From contig JALWSS010000226.1 in NCBI GenBank assembly GCA_026993525.1, forward strand, positions 1 to 33,944: a stretch of DNA of 33,944 nucleotides, given 5' to 3'. Each line of letters begins with the position of its first letter. Positions within the stretch are counted from its first letter, which is position 1. Made by a program: the position numbers and the translations under genes. The notes under the pieces were generated by a model. It ran no database searches, had not been told where the DNA came from, and saw nothing but the letters and a program-made list of their open reading frames with translations. Shown in pieces: positions 11,045 through 19,027 of this stretch. This DNA comes from Saprospiraceae bacterium (GTDB taxonomy: Bacteria > Bacteroidota > Bacteroidia > Chitinophagales > Saprospiraceae).

Positions 11045-11084
11045 AAAAACGGACTGTCTTCAGTGGGTTTTGAAGACAGTCCGT
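11045..11084 (-). terminator. Rho-independent terminator of the copper monooxygenase / T9SS cargo pair
   Basis: A 14-bp perfect stem pairs 11049-11062 with 11071-11084 around an 8-nt loop. On the minus strand it is followed by five T residues. It lies about 150 nt past the stop of the 11234-12298 gene, after the 140-bp inverted-repeat element. Confidence 0.8.
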
Positions 11085-11091
11085 GACAGGG

Positions 11092-11231
11092 TATACTCAA
11101 AACGAAGTGGTTTGGGAGGCGATCCCGATCCCGTCCCGAAATTCTTCGGGATTCGGGATTCGGGACCAAACTCCCCATCCACACTGGACGGGAGTGATGA
11201 ATTATTCCCAAACCACTTCGGATCGGGTATA
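11092..11231. repeat. 140-bp element bounded by 26-bp inverted repeats
   Basis: The left arm (11092-11117) and right arm (11206-11231) are inverted repeats matching at 22 of 26 positions; the inner 15 bases (CGAAGTGGTTTGGGA) match perfectly. The right arm ends 2 bp from the stop codon of the adjacent gene. The interior contains a second, CCCGAA/TTCGGG-type palindrome near 11125-11166. It has no open frame. It could be a MITE-like insertion or a long 3'-UTR hairpin; target-site duplications were not evident. Confidence 0.6.
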
Positions 11232-11233
11232 AA

Positions 11234-12298
11234 TCAGCTTTTCTGGAAGAGCCGGAAGCTCAGCATCTTGCCTTTTTGGTCTCTCAGTACGAGCAGATGC
11301 GTGCCGGAGGCCAAACCGGAAACCGGGATTTGTGCCTCGCTGCTGTCCAGTGTTTGCGAAGCGACCGGTTTTCCGTTCATGTCGAATATTTCCAAAGTGC
11401 CGGTTTGGGCTTCTTCAAAACGGATATTCAGATAATCAACGGCAGGATTGGGATACAGTTCCATGGCCGGCCCCTGGAAGACCTCTTCGTCGGAGGTGAC
11501 TAAACTTTTGAGCCAGGTGACGGAATAGGCGTCAAATTCGGGTTCGTATTCCACCTGCACCACCGGGAAGCCAAGTCCGTTGGTGTTTGCCCAGAAGTTG
11601 TAGTCGTAGGAGGTGTCAGGCTCTGCAGAACCATCCACCAACTGCCATACGCCTGCAAACAGGATGTAGGTGGAGTCCCAGGACTGGTTCATTTCTGTAG
11701 AGCGAATGACTTCGTAGCTGCCCGCGGGTGTGGTCATGTTGCCGTAGGCATCAATGCTGACACTGCGTTTGGTGGTGGTTTCCAGCCTGACGCTGTCAAA
11801 CGGAAAACCGATGGTGGCTCCGTCCAGCGATATGGTCTGGAAAGTGGTTTCATTGTAGCTGTCTCCAAAGGTGGCCGGAAAACGCAACAACGACTGGCCG
11901 GGGTTGATCCGGACAGATACGTCAACGCTCGTAACGGAGTCTATCTCGAAATGCGCCCGGGTGCCGATGATGCTGAAAGCCTGGTCGTTCAAAATGAAAT
12001 AGATGTAACCCAGCGTGTCGGATTGCGCAGCGAGGTTGGCGTTCGGAAACTCGTCATAGAACGGCGTTTCGTCCGGTATCACGAATTTGAAATCCGACTC
12101 TTGCTGGTCTTTCAGTGCGGTGTAGTCCCAGCTTTGCATGCCGGGTCCTCCTTCGGTAATGCTGGCGTCCGGCAGGGTGTCAACCGTTTGGATGGCTGTG
12201 ACGCCCAGTGCAGCAATGTCGCTGGCATTGATGGTGATTTGGGCCTGAACGCTCACAAAAGCAAACAAGCCTAACAGAAGTGTAAAGTGTCTTTTCAT
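11234..12298 (-). CDS. Secreted protein with T9SS type A sorting domain
   Basis: 354 aa. A signal peptide covers residues 1-19 (MKRHFTLLLGLFAFVSVQA). The C-terminal ~75 residues form a type A T9SS domain: ELYPNPAVDYLNIRF, then GTLEIFDMNGKPV, and a final GTHLLVLRDQKGK strand ending in a basic residue. This predicts export across the outer membrane and processing by the T9SS. The central ~260 residues are beta-rich and not recognised as a named family. The gene starts 56 bp after the stop of the copper monooxygenase gene on the same strand and is followed by a strong terminator, so the two are probably co-transcribed. It could act with the monooxygenase at the cell surface (inference). Confidence 0.85.
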   Translation of the reverse strand: MKRHFTLLLGLFAFVSVQAQITINASDIAALGVTAIQTVDTLPDASITEGGPGMQSWDYTALKDQQESDFKFVIPDETPFYDEFPNANLAAQSDTLGYIYFILNDQAFSIIGTRAHFEIDSVTSVDVSVRINPGQSLLRFPATFGDSYNETTFQTISLDGATIGFPFDSVRLETTTKRSVSIDAYGNMTTPAGSYEVIRSTEMNQSWDSTYILFAGVWQLVDGSAEPDTSYDYNFWANTNGLGFPVVQVEYEPEFDAYSVTWLKSLVTSDEEVFQGPAMELYPNPAVDYLNIRFEEAQTGTLEIFDMNGKPVASQTLDSSEAQIPVSGLASGTHLLVLRDQKGKMLSFRLFQKS

Positions 12299-12354
12299 AA
12301 CCGATGATTTGAGAGTTGAAAAATGTTTGCCGGGTGTCCTGACGGCTGTGCGGG

Positions 12355-13929
12355 TTATCTGGCGACAAACTTAGTGCTTTTCAACTGCCCATCGGCATTG
12401 CGAAGCACCACAAAATACAAACCGGGAGACAAATCCACATTTAGTTCCACCTTGTGTTTTCCTTCGGTAAAACGCCGGGCTACAACAGGACGCAGCACAA
12501 CCCGGCCCATTGAATTGACGATTTCGATACTGATATCTGCGCTGGAGCTCAGGCTGAATTCAAGTTGCAGCAGCTCATCAACCGGATTGGGGCTGACGTT
12601 GGAGAGTTCACCCGGGAAGTCGTTTTCCGAAGGTTCAAAAACGGCCGTAAGAAAGGTGCTGTCCAAAACAATGTCTTCATCGCCGGGCTGGTAGGGCAGG
12701 TATTCCATGAAGAGGAACAACATTTCATCGGTGGTTTCTTCGCCGTAATGAACCGTTTGTGGCGGGCTGTTGGGGTTGTATGGGTTGCCGCTGGTGTTGT
12801 CGTAGGTGAATTCCGTCTCGATCTTGCTGCCGTCCGGAACGTGCAGCAGTTTGGGGAAGGCGTACATCCCCTGCCAGTCAAAATCCCATTGTGGAATGGA
12901 GATGAATGGCTGTATGCTGCCGTCGGGCAATTTGGCCCATGCTTTCATGGATTTGCCCAACAGGTGCATGTGCGGAAAAACCCGGAGGATGGTAAAGTCA
13001 ATCCCGAAATCGAGGTCGAGCCGGGTGTGGAAGGTCTTGACGGTGTTGGGAGGGATGACAAAAGGGGTGTTCAGGTTGGTGGTCCAGGGATCGGCTACGG
13101 TGGCGAATTTCACCTCCCGCATGCCATTGTTGGACGGGGCAAAAAAGAAGTGGATTTTGGTGGAATCGGTCTCACCTGCGCTGCCGGCAGGGTAGTGGAG
13201 CTGGACCACGATGTCGGCGTTGGCTTTGAGTCGGATGCCGGTGCCGGCAGGGTAGGTGAGGGGGTTGCCGCCCGGCGCCCAGGCGCCGAACATCTCAGCC
13301 CCTGCACAACTGTTGCCGAAGCAGATGTAACCCGGTTCGGGGGTGGCGTCATCGGCAGCGGCACATTGCCCGCTTTCATCCTGAAAGGCCACGACGTGGT
13401 GGACGATCTCCCGGTTGCCGGGAACGATCTCCCAGGCCGTAACGAAGCGGTCTTCCTGAACCGGATTCTTGAAGACGAAACAGCGGTACTCGTCCGCTCC
13501 GGTAGCCTGAGAGGTGTAGGTTGGAATTTGCAACACCAGGTCAGGGGTGCCGGGCAGGTCACCGTTCTCCGGAAATTCGGGCGGATCAGGCGCATTGACC
13601 AGGTTGCCGGGAGCAGCACCTTGTTCCACCCAGTCAATCAGGGTCTGGCGTTCTGCCTCGGTCAGCGTTCTTTCGTAAGCATGGTGCTGGTAGTTGGGGT
13701 CCGGAGGCCAGGGCGGCATGATGCCGTTTTCGAGGCTCCATTGGATGAGCGAGGCATTGGCCGCTGCGCTCTCAAAAGTGGTGAGGCTGAACGGGGCTAT
13801 GCCTCCGTCACGGTGGCAGCTTGCGCAGTTTTCGAAGAAAATGGGGGCGGCATCTTCGGCCCAGGTCAGGTCCTGTGCCTTGAGGCTGAATGCGAGGAAA
13901 AGAATTGCAAAAGGTGTAAAGTACTTCAT
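12355..13929 (-). CDS. Cytochrome c / copper type II monooxygenase-like protein with T9SS domain
   Basis: 524 aa with a signal peptide at residues 1-18. A heme c site CASCH lies at 35-39 and is followed by a short cytochrome-like segment. The middle resembles the two copper domains of peptidylglycine alpha-hydroxylating / dopamine beta-monooxygenases: His177-His178 (IVHHVV) and His245 (QLHYPAG) fit ligand positions, His320-x-His322 (HMH) fits the second copper site, and Met403 or Met408 (MLFLFM) fits its Met ligand. A type A T9SS sorting domain (SPNPVDELLQLEF onward) closes the protein. The expected chemistry is copper-dependent C-H hydroxylation with electrons passed through the heme, outside the cell; the substrate is unknown. 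The start ATG fits the signal peptide. A partial -7 element (minus strand TACCTTTA, 13961-13968) lies upstream, without a matching -33. Confidence 0.82.
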   Translation of the reverse strand: MKYFTPFAILFLAFSLKAQDLTWAEDAAPIFFENCASCHRDGGIAPFSLTTFESAAANASLIQWSLENGIMPPWPPDPNYQHHAYERTLTEAERQTLIDWVEQGAAPGNLVNAPDPPEFPENGDLPGTPDLVLQIPTYTSQATGADEYRCFVFKNPVQEDRFVTAWEIVPGNREIVHHVVAFQDESGQCAAADDATPEPGYICFGNSCAGAEMFGAWAPGGNPLTYPAGTGIRLKANADIVVQLHYPAGSAGETDSTKIHFFFAPSNNGMREVKFATVADPWTTNLNTPFVIPPNTVKTFHTRLDLDFGIDFTILRVFPHMHLLGKSMKAWAKLPDGSIQPFISIPQWDFDWQGMYAFPKLLHVPDGSKIETEFTYDNTSGNPYNPNSPPQTVHYGEETTDEMLFLFMEYLPYQPGDEDIVLDSTFLTAVFEPSENDFPGELSNVSPNPVDELLQLEFSLSSSADISIEIVNSMGRVVLRPVVARRFTEGKHKVELNVDLSPGLYFVVLRNADGQLKSTKFVAR

Positions 13930-14004
13930 TCCGGATGGTTTGTGAACAATGACTTTGCCCTAAAGGTAAGGCCTGGAAAGCAAGTGGCACATCCGGCCAT
14001 CGAA

Positions 14005-14955
14005 TCACCAGTCTTTGATCTCCCAATAGTTCTGGTTTTCGATCTCGTCCAGGATGGCCAGGTAGTTTGAATAACGAAGTTCGCTGATGAGACCCTCTTC
14101 CAGGACCCTTTTTACGGCGCATCCGGGTTCGCTCCGGTGCAGGCACTGGCCACCGAATTTGCATTGCGACGACAACTCAAAAAATTCCCGGAAGTTGTGA
14201 GCCACGTCCAGCAGTTCCAGGTTGTTGAAACTCAAGGTTTTAATGCCCGGTGTGTCTATGATGGTTCCGCCAAAATCCAGGTCGTGCATTTCTGCAAAGG
14301 TGGTGGTGTGCTGCCCTTTGCCGGAGTAGTCGGAAAGCTCTCCCGTTCGCAGGTTCAGCTGGGGCTGTATGGCGTTGATCAGGGTGGATTTGCCCACGCC
14401 CGACTGGCCGCTGACGAGGGAGATTTTATCCTTCAGGCTGTCTTTCAATGCTTCCAGGCCGGTGCTTGCCGTGGCTGAGGTGAGCAGCACCTGGTAGCCG
14501 ATTTCGCCGTAGATGTCCCGGAGGTATTCGAAAACATTCAGATGCCCTTCGTCATAAAGGTCGGCCTTGTTGAAAACGATGACAACGGGGATGTTGTAGG
14601 GTTCGGTCATCAGCAGGTAGCGGTCAATGAAGCCCGGTTTGAGGTTGGGTTCCACAATGGTGACGATGAGTACCGCCTGGTCAACATTGCTGGCCAACAG
14701 GTGCAGCGAGTGTTTCTTGCGAGGCGATTGACGGACGACGTAGTTCTTTCGTGGCAGGATCTCGTGGATGGTTCCTATTCCTTCTTCTTCCAGGTTGACT
14801 TTCACCTCATCGCCTACGGCAACCGGATTGGTCAGTGGCAGCCCGTCGAGACGGAATTTGCCTTTGATGCGGCATTCCACCGTCTCACCACCTTCCAGCT
14901 TGACGGTGTACCAACTGCCGGTTGATTTTCTGACTGTGCCTTTTTTCAGATTCAT
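14005..14955 (-). CDS. rsgA: Ribosome small subunit-dependent GTPase A
   Basis: 316 aa, a circularly permuted GTPase that helps mature the 30S subunit. After an N-terminal OB-fold (residues 1 to about 75), the G motifs appear in permuted order: NKAD at 129-132 (G4), the P-loop GQSGVGKS at about 183-190 (G1) and DTPG at 234-237 (G3). The C-terminal zinc site is Cys265, Cys271, His273 and Cys279. The open frame extends 20 codons further upstream, but ATG 14955 is chosen because MNLKKGTVRKS is the usual family N-terminus and an AAAGGA ribosome-binding site lies just before it. The gene stands between two unrelated gene sets. Confidence 0.96.
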   Translation of the reverse strand: MNLKKGTVRKSTGSWYTVKLEGGETVECRIKGKFRLDGLPLTNPVAVGDEVKVNLEEEGIGTIHEILPRKNYVVRQSPRKKHSLHLLASNVDQAVLIVTIVEPNLKPGFIDRYLLMTEPYNIPVVIVFNKADLYDEGHLNVFEYLRDIYGEIGYQVLLTSATASTGLEALKDSLKDKISLVSGQSGVGKSTLINAIQPQLNLRTGELSDYSGKGQHTTTFAEMHDLDFGGTIIDTPGIKTLSFNNLELLDVAHNFREFFELSSQCKFGGQCLHRSEPGCAVKRVLEEGLISELRYSNYLAILDEIENQNYWEIKDW

Positions 14956-15022
14956 ATTTTCCTTTCGCCTTTGGCAATGATGAAGGGGTATTGGAAGGAG
15001 CAGAAAAATTAACAACCAAATA

Positions 15023-15660
15023 AACCTTCATAATCCTTCATAATCCCCATAATCCATTATTAACCACAGAGTTCCCAGAGTAATTAACAGAGTTGAACAG
15101 AGTTTTCCTTCCAGATGAAGCTCGTAGCTCGTAGCTCATAGCTCATAGCTCATAGCTCGTAGTCAATCCTGCTAAATTTTCGCTGCAGAGTTGAACAGAG
15201 TTTTCCTGACAACCGATCCCGGGCGAATCCCCGGGAATCCCGAGACAAGCTCGGGACCAACAACCTTCATAACCCTCCATAATCCCCATAATCCATTATT
15301 AACCACAGAGTTCCCGGAGTAATTAACAGAGTTGAACAGAGTTTTCCTTCCAGATGAAGCTCGTAGCTCGTAGCTCGTAGTCAATCCTGCTAAATTTTCG
15401 CTGTAGAGTTATCAGAGTTTTCCTTCCAGATGAAGCTCGTAGCTCGTAGCTCATAGCTCGTAGTCAATCCTGCTAAATTTTCGCTGCAGAGTTGAACAGA
15501 GTTTTCCTGACAACCGATCCCGGGCGAATCCCCGGGAATCCCGAGGCGAGCTCGGGACCAACAACCTTCATAACCCTCCATAATCCCCATAATCCTCATA
15601 ATTCATTATTAACCACAGAGTTCCCAGAGTAATTAACAGAGTGAAACAGAGTAATCCTGC
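15023..15660. repeat. Composite intergenic direct repeats of about 240-300 bp
   Basis: A block starting AACCTTCATAA recurs at 15023, 15262 and 15563. Each copy carries TAATCCCCATAATCC, then TTATTAACCACAGAGTTCCC, then GAGTTGAACAGAG. The first two continue into TTTTCCTTCCAGATGAAG (copies at 15103, 15342 and 15418), a run of AGCTCGT/AGCTCAT heptamers, then CAATCCTGCTAAATTTTCGC. Two nearly identical palindromic elements lie at 15215-15258 and 15516-15559. No coding frame is credible. The TTAACC(A/G)CAGAG phrase also occurs in the tracts near 17706 and 31533. Confidence 0.9.
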
Positions 15661-15688
15661 TAACCGGTCCCGGCAAAGCCCCTTGATC

Positions 15689-15898
15689 AACCGCCAACCG
15701 CCAACCGCCAACCGCCAACTGATCCCGGGCGAAGCCCCGGGACCAACCGCCAACCGCCAACCGCTAACCGCCAACCGCCAACCGCCAACCGCCAACCGCC
15801 AACCGCCAACCGCCAACCGCCAACTGATCCCGGGCGAAGCCCCGGGACCAACCGCCAACCGTCAACCGCCAACCGCCAACCGCCAACCGCCAACCGCC
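15689..15898. repeat. (AACCGCC)n heptamer arrays alternating with two palindromes
   Basis: Three arrays of the 7-bp unit AACCGCC (15689-15719, 15745-15824, 15850-15898, with a few one-base variants) are separated by two identical 24-bp GC-rich palindromic elements at 15721-15744 and 15826-15849. Each element begins GATCCCGGGC and ends CCCGGGACC. The open frames across this tract encode only a 7-residue repeat and are not genes. Bases 15899-15963 contain one copy of the TTGCGAAGCGA motif (15934-15944) and nothing else recognised. Confidence 0.95.
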
Positions 15899-15963
15899 TC
15901 AAAATCCATCCAAAGAAAAACAGAATCGGGCAGTTGCGAAGCGAGGGGAAACAACAAGCGGCC

Positions 15964-17475
15964 TCAGCGCCGGATGCGCACGTGTCTGAGGGAGTAGTAA
16001 AAAATGAAGGTATAGCCCAGTGTCAGGGTGAGGTGCATGGCCAGGAAACCGTAGTTGCCGCTTTCGTAGCCCTGCCAGGAGGCATAGCCGAAGAACACTG
16101 CCAACAGGCCTTCCATGGAAGTGGTCCAGGAGATGCGCCGGGCGAGGTACTTGCGGTTCCAGAGGCTGTCTTTGAGGCCGGTGATGTTGAATTTCGGCGT
16201 TCTGACGAAGGCGGATTTTTTGCCCAGCCATCCCTGGATGACGGCCACCGTGTTGTGCAGCGAGAGGCCCATGCTCAGTGCAAGGAACAACGGGAAAAGC
16301 AAAATAAACCTGGCCAGGCGTTTCCAGTATGCACCGTTACCGGGCTGCATTTCCACGTTGGCGGTGTAGTGTACGGCAATGAGGGCCAGCATGCCCACAT
16401 AGCAGTATTCCAGCAGGGTGGAACCAAGCTGTACATTGCTCCAGTAGAGCAGCAACGGCACGCTGAACACCCCCATGATGAACACGCAAACGAACACGGT
16501 GCTGGCGGCCAGTTGCATGGTGGCGTGCAGTTTTTGACCGAAGGAAAGCTCAGACCGCCATACAGTGGGCAGCATCTTTCGGGCGGTCTCGGCACCCCCT
16601 TTCATCCAGCGGAATTGCTGTGATTTCAGGCCGTGCATCTCTGCCGGCAGCTCGGCCGGAGAGCCCACTTCTTCCAGAAACAGGATTTTCCAGCCTTTCA
16701 GTTGTGCCCGTATGCTGAGGTCCAGGTCTTCGGTGAGGGTGTCGGCTTCCCAGCCACCGGCATCGTCAATGGTTTTGCGCCGCCAGACGCCGGCAGTGCC
16801 GTTGAACTGGAGCAGGTAGTTGCCGGCGTGGCGACCCTTCTGCTCCACCCGGAAATGAACGTTGAGTTGCAGTGCCTGCAATCGGGTGATGATCGAATAA
16901 TTCTCATTGAGGTGTTCCCACCGGGTTTGCACCACGCCCACTTTTTCATCTTCGAAATGGGCCAGTGTGGCCTTGAGAAAATCCGGCCGGGGCATAAAGT
17001 CCGCATCGAAAATGGCGATGAACTCCCCCCTGGCGTGTTGCATGGCTTCCTTCAGGGCCCCGGCCTTGAAGCCTGCTCTGTCGGTGCGCCGGAACTGGGC
17101 GATGTTGTACCCCCTGGCCCTGTATTCTTCTACTTTCCTTCGGGTAATGTCAACCGTTTCATCGGTGGAGTCATCCAGGATGTGTACCTCGAAGCGGTCT
17201 TTGGGGTAGTCCAGTTGCATGATGTTGTCAATGAGTCTTTCGACAACGTACAGTTCATTGAAAATGGGTAGCTGTATGGTCACAAACGGCCATTCACGGT
17301 CGGACAGGTCGTTTACAGGTTCTTTTCCGGGCATCACTGCCCGGCGCCCCCTGCGCAATTGCCTGTGGTGCTTTTTGTAGTTGTACAGCAGGTCGAGCTG
17401 CATCAGGCAGTACGCTGTGATGGCAACCAAAGCAAGGGCGTATAAAATGAAAATGACATTGATCAGAACAGCCAT
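15964..17475 (-). CDS. Processive family 2 glycosyltransferase (cellulose synthase-like), membrane protein
   Basis: 503 aa. One N-terminal membrane segment (about residues 3-25) precedes a cytoplasmic GT-A domain: PIFNE, LDDSTDET, DAD at 157-159 (nucleotide-sugar/metal), TED at 248-250 and QQFRW at 286-290. TED plus Q(Q/R)xRW is the signature of processive beta-glycosyltransferases. About four C-terminal membrane segments follow. The likely product is a beta-linked glycan or glycolipid; the sugar cannot be read from the sequence. No BcsB, PilZ or deacetylase partner is adjacent. The open frame runs 41 codons further upstream, but that part is translated GATGAGG heptamers and promoter DNA, so ATG 17475 is chosen. 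A TACCTTTG -7 element lies 26 nt upstream of it. Confidence 0.88.
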   Translation of the reverse strand: MAVLINVIFILYALALVAITAYCLMQLDLLYNYKKHHRQLRRGRRAVMPGKEPVNDLSDREWPFVTIQLPIFNELYVVERLIDNIMQLDYPKDRFEVHILDDSTDETVDITRRKVEEYRARGYNIAQFRRTDRAGFKAGALKEAMQHARGEFIAIFDADFMPRPDFLKATLAHFEDEKVGVVQTRWEHLNENYSIITRLQALQLNVHFRVEQKGRHAGNYLLQFNGTAGVWRRKTIDDAGGWEADTLTEDLDLSIRAQLKGWKILFLEEVGSPAELPAEMHGLKSQQFRWMKGGAETARKMLPTVWRSELSFGQKLHATMQLAASTVFVCVFIMGVFSVPLLLYWSNVQLGSTLLEYCYVGMLALIAVHYTANVEMQPGNGAYWKRLARFILLFPLFLALSMGLSLHNTVAVIQGWLGKKSAFVRTPKFNITGLKDSLWNRKYLARRISWTTSMEGLLAVFFGYASWQGYESGNYGFLAMHLTLTLGYTFIFYYSLRHVRIRR

Positions 17476-17501
17476 CGATGTGGTTTTTTGAAAGGAAAGG
17501 A

Positions 17502-17509
17502 CAAAGGTA
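17502..17509 (-). promoter_or_regulatory. -7 promoter element of the GT2 gene
   Basis: On the minus strand this reads TACCTTTG, a full match to the Bacteroidota TAnnTTTG element, placed 26 nt before ATG 17475. No TTG was found at the usual 19-21 nt upstream distance. Its position inside the extended open frame supports the shorter start. Confidence 0.5.
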
Positions 17510-17547
17510 AGCGCCCGGTTCAATTGCCATTGCCCGGGTCGGGACAT

Positions 17548-17835
17548 TTTGAGGGATGAGGGATGAGGGATGAGGAATCGAGGAATTGATCCCGACATCC
17601 GTCGGGAGAGGAATTGATCCCGACATCCGTCGGGAGAGGAATTGAGGAACCGAGGGGGCTAGCACCTCCAAACTCTACACTCTACACTCTACACTCTACT
17701 CTTAATTTAACCGCAGAGTTGAACAGAGTAGCGCTTCCAAACCCTACACCCTACACCCTACACCCTACACCCCCGTCTGGCCTGCCTGCCTGTCGGCTAG
17801 ACAGGGCGCCAGCCGGACAGGCTACTCCCTACTCA
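17548..17835. repeat. Intergenic tract of heptamers, 28-bp repeats and palindromes
   Basis: In order: three GATGAGG heptamers (17555-17575); two exact 28-bp direct repeats (17583-17610, 17611-17638), each holding a CCCGACATCCGTCGGG palindrome; TACACTC heptamers (17672-17703); TTAACCGCAGAGTTGAACAGAG (17706 on); TACACCC heptamers (17742-17775); and an 11-bp inverted repeat with one bulged base near 17788-17822. Bases 17836-17907 show nothing further. These are the same building blocks as in the tracts at 15.0-15.9 kb and 31.4-31.76 kb. Confidence 0.9.
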
Positions 17836-17907
17836 GGAATGAGGGATTGAACCCAAAAACCTCCGTAATAACCCTCCACCCCAAAAAAAAACCTTTCAAA
17901 AACCCCA

Positions 17908-18969
17908 TCAAAAGGCTCCTTTCGAATTTTCAATAACCTGCATGATGTGGTCCCGGTCTTTTATTTCCCGGAAGAAAGCATTGAGGTAAGCGATGATCTC
18001 CTCTCTGGATTGTTGTGGCAGAAGCCTGAAAGTGTGGACTTGGTCCATCAGGGAAACTTTTTTCTTTTCGTAATAGCGCAGCACCGGGTCCACTTCTTCA
18101 AAAGTTCGGGGAAATCCAAGGTAAACCCGGTCACAAATGGACTTTTGGCCCAGGCTGGCATTCGGCCGGGCGTAGGGTGCTTTCACGAGGCAACTGAAAT
18201 CGAAATCATAAGGTACACAGACGATACGGCCATCGGGTAGTCGGATCATCTCCACATTGCGGTACATGGTGTAGCTGTAGTCCGCATTTGAAATCATGTA
18301 TTGAAACAGCGAGGTGGCAATTTCCTGGAAACGGTGGAGGCTGTCAGGGTTGACACCCATGGCCTCGTACTTTTCGGCGTTGTAGCGCTCGGCCAGGTCT
18401 TCACCGTCTTCCACCAGGATGCTGTAGTGCTTGATTCTGGACAGGGGTTTTTCTTGCCCGGCATAGCGGACCTTGACCAGGCGCACCCGGAAGCTGTAAT
18501 TGGAGACAATGGAGTACAATTTGTAAATGAGGTATTCCCGGATAACGAGTTCACGACTCCTGGTGCGGTCGTTCAGGCAGTGGGTGACCAGTTTCAGTTC
18601 GTTCACTTCGCTGAGTCCTTTTTTCCGAAGGTCTTTTTTTCTGAATTTCAGTTTCAGGGGGGGGAAATCGCATTTCATCCGGCGAAACTTTCCCCTGCAT
18701 TTGATTTTCATGTCCATGTCCAGCACAACGTCTTTTTTGACCTTGAACTGAATGTGTCCGGGTTGGTATTTATCTGTTTTCCGGTTGGCTTCCAGCAGTT
18801 TGTAGTCGGTGGTGAGGACTACTTGCGCAACCTGGTCTGCCGGCAAGAGGTCGAAGATGCTTTTTTGCGAAGCGAGGGAATCTGTTTCCTGGGAAAACAC
18901 TGCACCGGCAGGAAAGGCCAGAACTGACAATGCAAAGGCGTGCAAGGTGAGTGCGAAGAGATTTTTCAT
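17908..18969 (-). CDS. Secreted CotH-kinase-like protein
   Basis: 353 aa. ATG 18969 is chosen because it starts a signal peptide (MKNLFALTLHAFALSVLAF, cleavage near residue 25); the upstream 65 codons of open frame overlap the neighbouring gene's end and lack family features. The order of motifs resembles the CotH atypical-kinase fold: MDMKIKCRGKFRR (compare xxRGNS), PPLKLKFRKKDL, ELKLVTHCLNDRTRSRELVIREYLIYKLYS, then Asn228-Ala-Asp230...Asn238 followed by YDFD (Asp255, Asp257). In CotH proteins the comparable Asp/Asn residues bind metal and ATP. The similarity is remote, so kinase activity is a hypothesis. It lies 58 bp after the BatA/VWA gene on the same strand and is probably in its operon. 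Confidence 0.6.
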   Translation of the reverse strand: MKNLFALTLHAFALSVLAFPAGAVFSQETDSLASQKSIFDLLPADQVAQVVLTTDYKLLEANRKTDKYQPGHIQFKVKKDVVLDMDMKIKCRGKFRRMKCDFPPLKLKFRKKDLRKKGLSEVNELKLVTHCLNDRTRSRELVIREYLIYKLYSIVSNYSFRVRLVKVRYAGQEKPLSRIKHYSILVEDGEDLAERYNAEKYEAMGVNPDSLHRFQEIATSLFQYMISNADYSYTMYRNVEMIRLPDGRIVCVPYDFDFSCLVKAPYARPNASLGQKSICDRVYLGFPRTFEEVDPVLRYYEKKKVSLMDQVHTFRLLPQQSREEIIAYLNAFFREIKDRDHIMQVIENSKGAF

Positions 18970-19027
18970 GACCGTGTTGTAAATTGACGGTGAAGGTAGG
19001 TAAAAAAACGGGAGTGGCTTGTTGGAT

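Noticed and set aside
12565-14070. 501-aa plus-strand open frame
   Set aside because: Antisense to the copper monooxygenase gene, whose frame has a signal peptide, heme and copper motifs and a T9SS domain; the antisense frame has none.
15689-15898. Possible CRISPR array, because identical 24-bp palindromes alternate with other sequence
   Set aside because: Only two palindromes, and the would-be spacers are themselves heptamer repeats of unequal length; no cas genes are present.
15641-15997. Open frames encoding 7-residue repeats on both strands
   Set aside because: Direct translation of the AACCGCC heptamer arrays, with no ribosome-binding site or non-repeat domain.
17476-17598. 41-codon N-terminal extension of the GT2 glycosyltransferase
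   Set aside because: It translates heptamer repeats and crosses a TACCTTTG promoter element; the family N-terminus starts at the inner ATG.
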